Assembly (NCBI GenBank): GCA_020351895.1
Contig: CP070672.1
Coordinates: 3,635,879 to 3,642,876 of the forward strand
From: Thermoplasmata archaeon
GTDB taxonomy: Archaea; Thermoplasmatota; Thermoplasmata; GCA-020350865
Direction of reading: 5' to 3'
DNA length: 6,998 bases
Shown here: one piece after another, positions 5,147 to 6,998 of the stretch
Layout: each line of letters starts with the position of its first letter
Position numbering within the stretch: the first letter of the stretch is position 1
The notes under the pieces: generated by a model
The model's database searches: none
The model's input: the letters and a program-made list of their open reading frames with translations, nothing else
What the model was told of the DNA's origin: nothing
Made by a program: the position numbers and the translations under genes

Positions 5147-6998
5147 ATGAAAGCTAAGATATTGTTGATTTCTGCGATATTGTTTATGAGCTTGCTTGTG
5201 ATTGTACCGTCCCCTGTTTTAGGTGAACCTGATTACGAGCAAACAAAATACGATCCCAGCGAGGATGTTTTACGGATAAGGACGGGTGGAGATTTCTTAT
5301 TCTCTGATCATGACAATGTTGAAATCACAAAGATGACTTCGCATAGAGAAGGTTCTGGAGTTTCTGCTCAAATCGAGTTGACAATGACAGTAGTCGGTCA
5401 AATAACGGAACAAGATGATTACAAATATGTATTCGTGGTGGAAACAGATCAGGACAGATGGATCTTTGGTGCCTGGATACAGGGCGCAGCCGTGGGTTAT
5501 AAACTCGATGAGGATACACTTTACCCTGGAGGTGTCAATGACGAAATAATTGATGGAGGGCACACTCTAAAATTGTCATTCAATGAATTTCCAGGAATGT
5601 CGGATATCAATGATTTCGAATTCACTGGGGGCGCAGTTTATTCAAAAGGAGACTATGAGAGATATATCGATATGGCCCCTGACAAACTCATTCTAATAAC
5701 CGAACCTTCTGATATGTCCACAGTGAGTGGATCAATCACTGTAAAAGGTGTTGTGAGAACCAGTGCAGAAGGAGAGCCCGCAGGTGATGTGAAGATCAAA
5801 ATCGACAGCGGGAGTTGGGAGGATGTGTCAGGCTCTACCTCTTGGACATATGATTTGGATACAACAACATTGAGTGCTGGTGAGCATACAATATATGTGG
5901 AGGTGGAAGGTTCAGATCTTGAGAATGCAGATGACAGCATCAAGATTTTTGTGGATCAAGACACAGGGAACTATAACTCATTCACAAAAGCAGAAAACCG
6001 TGCTCCAAATGTAGGGGATAAATATGAATATAGTACTATTGGTACACCAGTAATAAGCGGTGTACCAATTAATATCCAAAATACACTTGAAACTGAAATT
6101 CAGGCAATAGAAACAGCCACCGTTGATGGAACTGATTATGATGCATATAGGGTCTGGAGCTATTCTTACGGTAAACAGGAACTTGGGAGAATAGAATACG
6201 AAAACGAGGTTAACAGAACAACCTGGCGAGATACAATAACCTTTGGTACAGTAAAGGAGCATACAGAGTCAGTGGTGGATGTTACATATCGCGACGAGAC
6301 AACAGTAATTACAGACACGGAATATTCACCGCCATTTGAGACACATAGCGATTTTTCTGTCACAGTGGGATTTAACAATAAATGGATCGCCAATACCAGG
6401 GCAGATTCAGAATCCACAACCACTGTGGCAGGAGGAGGCACCACAACGAATCCTCCTTATACTGAAAACTATGAGGTAATAGGTGAATGTCTCTACTATG
6501 ATCCCCAGCATAGCACATTTGGCAATTCCTTTAGTGACGTTTATGTCATAAGAACCTATTACAAGAATCCCGGCCATGAGGACCCAGGGGTTTCTATTTG
6601 GGAATACTATTCCCCTGAATATGGAGTACCCGTGCAGATTGACACCTATGATCCGAGCCGGAACTTGATGTTCAGCCTGGGATTAGATGATATTATACAG
6701 GTTCCTTTTTCCATAATGATTGATGGTATATCATTCGATCCCTCAAAACCGAAGGCCGATACCAAGGCCAAGATCACCGTTAGTATAAAAAATATCGGCT
6801 CCACTCAGGCCTCGAATTTTGATATCACTGTATTGGATGGAGATAGACAGGTTGCTGACGAAGGGGGCCCCACTATCGCAGCTGGTGAGACGGAGGATGT
6901 AAATATCGACTGGACACCAAAATCAGATGGTGCGCATTCAATCAAGGTAATCTTGTCCTACCAAAACGATGATTTGGCTGAGCAAACAGTCACTGTTG
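5147..6998 (+). CDS. Multidomain secreted protein with Ig-like, GDxYxY and CARDB-like domains; open at right edge
   Basis: An uninterrupted frame of 617 codons from the ATG at 5147 runs past the window end. Residues 1-26 are a clear Sec signal peptide (MKAK, hydrophobic core, PSPVLG before EP). Residues 27-185 are a beta-rich domain. Residues about 186-272 resemble a bacterial-type Ig-like domain (SGSITVKGVV, IDSGSWEDVSG, LSAGEHTIYVEVEG). Residues about 285-518 start with NVGDKYEYS and end near YYSPEYGVPV, a pattern seen in other archaeal exported proteins. Residues about 521-617 are CARDB-like (ISFDPSKPKADTKAKITV, KNIGSTQASNF, IAAGETEDVNIDW), an adhesion-type fold. Only one cysteine, C448, is visible after the signal. 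Further CARDB repeats or a C-terminal anchor may lie beyond the window. The start has GGGG eight bases upstream and GAGG only two bases upstream, so the ribosome-binding site is atypical. Likely a surface adhesin or envelope protein; ligand unknown. Confidence 0.88.
   Translation, partial: MKAKILLISAILFMSLLVIVPSPVLGEPDYEQTKYDPSEDVLRIRTGGDFLFSDHDNVEITKMTSHREGSGVSAQIELTMTVVGQITEQDDYKYVFVVETDQDRWIFGAWIQGAAVGYKLDEDTLYPGGVNDEIIDGGHTLKLSFNEFPGMSDINDFEFTGGAVYSKGDYERYIDMAPDKLILITEPSDMSTVSGSITVKGVVRTSAEGEPAGDVKIKIDSGSWEDVSGSTSWTYDLDTTTLSAGEHTIYVEVEGSDLENADDSIKIFVDQDTGNYNSFTKAENRAPNVGDKYEYSTIGTPVISGVPINIQNTLETEIQAIETATVDGTDYDAYRVWSYSYGKQELGRIEYENEVNRTTWRDTITFGTVKEHTESVVDVTYRDETTVITDTEYSPPFETHSDFSVTVGFNNKWIANTRADSESTTTVAGGGTTTNPPYTENYEVIGECLYYDPQHSTFGNSFSDVYVIRTYYKNPGHEDPGVSIWEYYSPEYGVPVQIDTYDPSRNLMFSLGLDDIIQVPFSIMIDGISFDPSKPKADTKAKITVSIKNIGSTQASNFDITVLDGDRQVADEGGPTIAAGETEDVNIDWTPKSDGAHSIKVILSYQNDDLAEQTVTV

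Noticed and set aside
1..6998. tRNA, rRNA, CRISPR arrays, insertion sequences, toxin or defence genes
   Set aside because: No cloverleaf, regularly spaced repeats, transposase motifs or nuclease domains were seen on either strand.

Overview
The window looks archaeal. Genes are preceded by AT-rich TATA-box-like elements and GGAGG/GAGGT-type Shine-Dalgarno sites, with no bacterial -35/-10 pairs. The left edge carries the start of an Orc1/Cdc6 replication initiator. The rest is mostly secreted or membrane-anchored proteins with Ig-like, CARDB-like and short zinc-ribbon domains. That mix is typical of Thermoplasmatota and related Euryarchaeota, but the lineage is an inference from style, not from a marker gene.

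Layout. (1) 1-102, minus strand: the first 34 codons of orc1/cdc6, cut by the window edge. (2) 103-239: a 137-bp gap upstream of cdc6, with a C-run and an AT-rich side, a candidate place for a replication origin. (3) 240-827, minus: a complete metallo-beta-lactamase-fold hydrolase with all zinc ligands, reading toward cdc6. (4) 828-977: a divergent promoter region, with an 8-bp inverted repeat whose right arm covers the Shine-Dalgarno of the next gene. (5) 978-2768, plus: a 596-residue acidic exported protein of unknown function. (6) 2778-3422, minus: a three-TM protein with a Pro/Thr/Gln-rich linker and a C-terminal zinc ribbon, probably started at TTG; it converges on gene 5 with a 9-nt gap. 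(7) 3423-3505: a compact divergent promoter. (8) 3506-4942, plus: a four-TM protein with a large extracytoplasmic domain, a cytosolic zinc ribbon and a polyacidic tail. (9) 4943-5146: terminator-like T-runs and a promoter overlapped by a strong dyad. (10) 5147-6998, plus: a multidomain secreted protein (signal peptide, beta-rich domain, Ig-like domain, GDxYxY domain, CARDB-like domain) still open at the right edge.

How the parts may relate. Genes 5, 6, 8 and 10 form a cell-surface neighbourhood. Genes 6 and 8 share one promoter region, and both should place a Cys4 zinc ribbon in the cytosol on a membrane scaffold. Genes 5 and 10 should act outside the membrane. A surface-sensing or envelope module is a reasonable hypothesis, but nothing in the sequence proves a shared function. 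The hydrolase and cdc6 at the left belong to a separate, housekeeping-like block. No tRNA, rRNA, CRISPR array or insertion sequence was seen.
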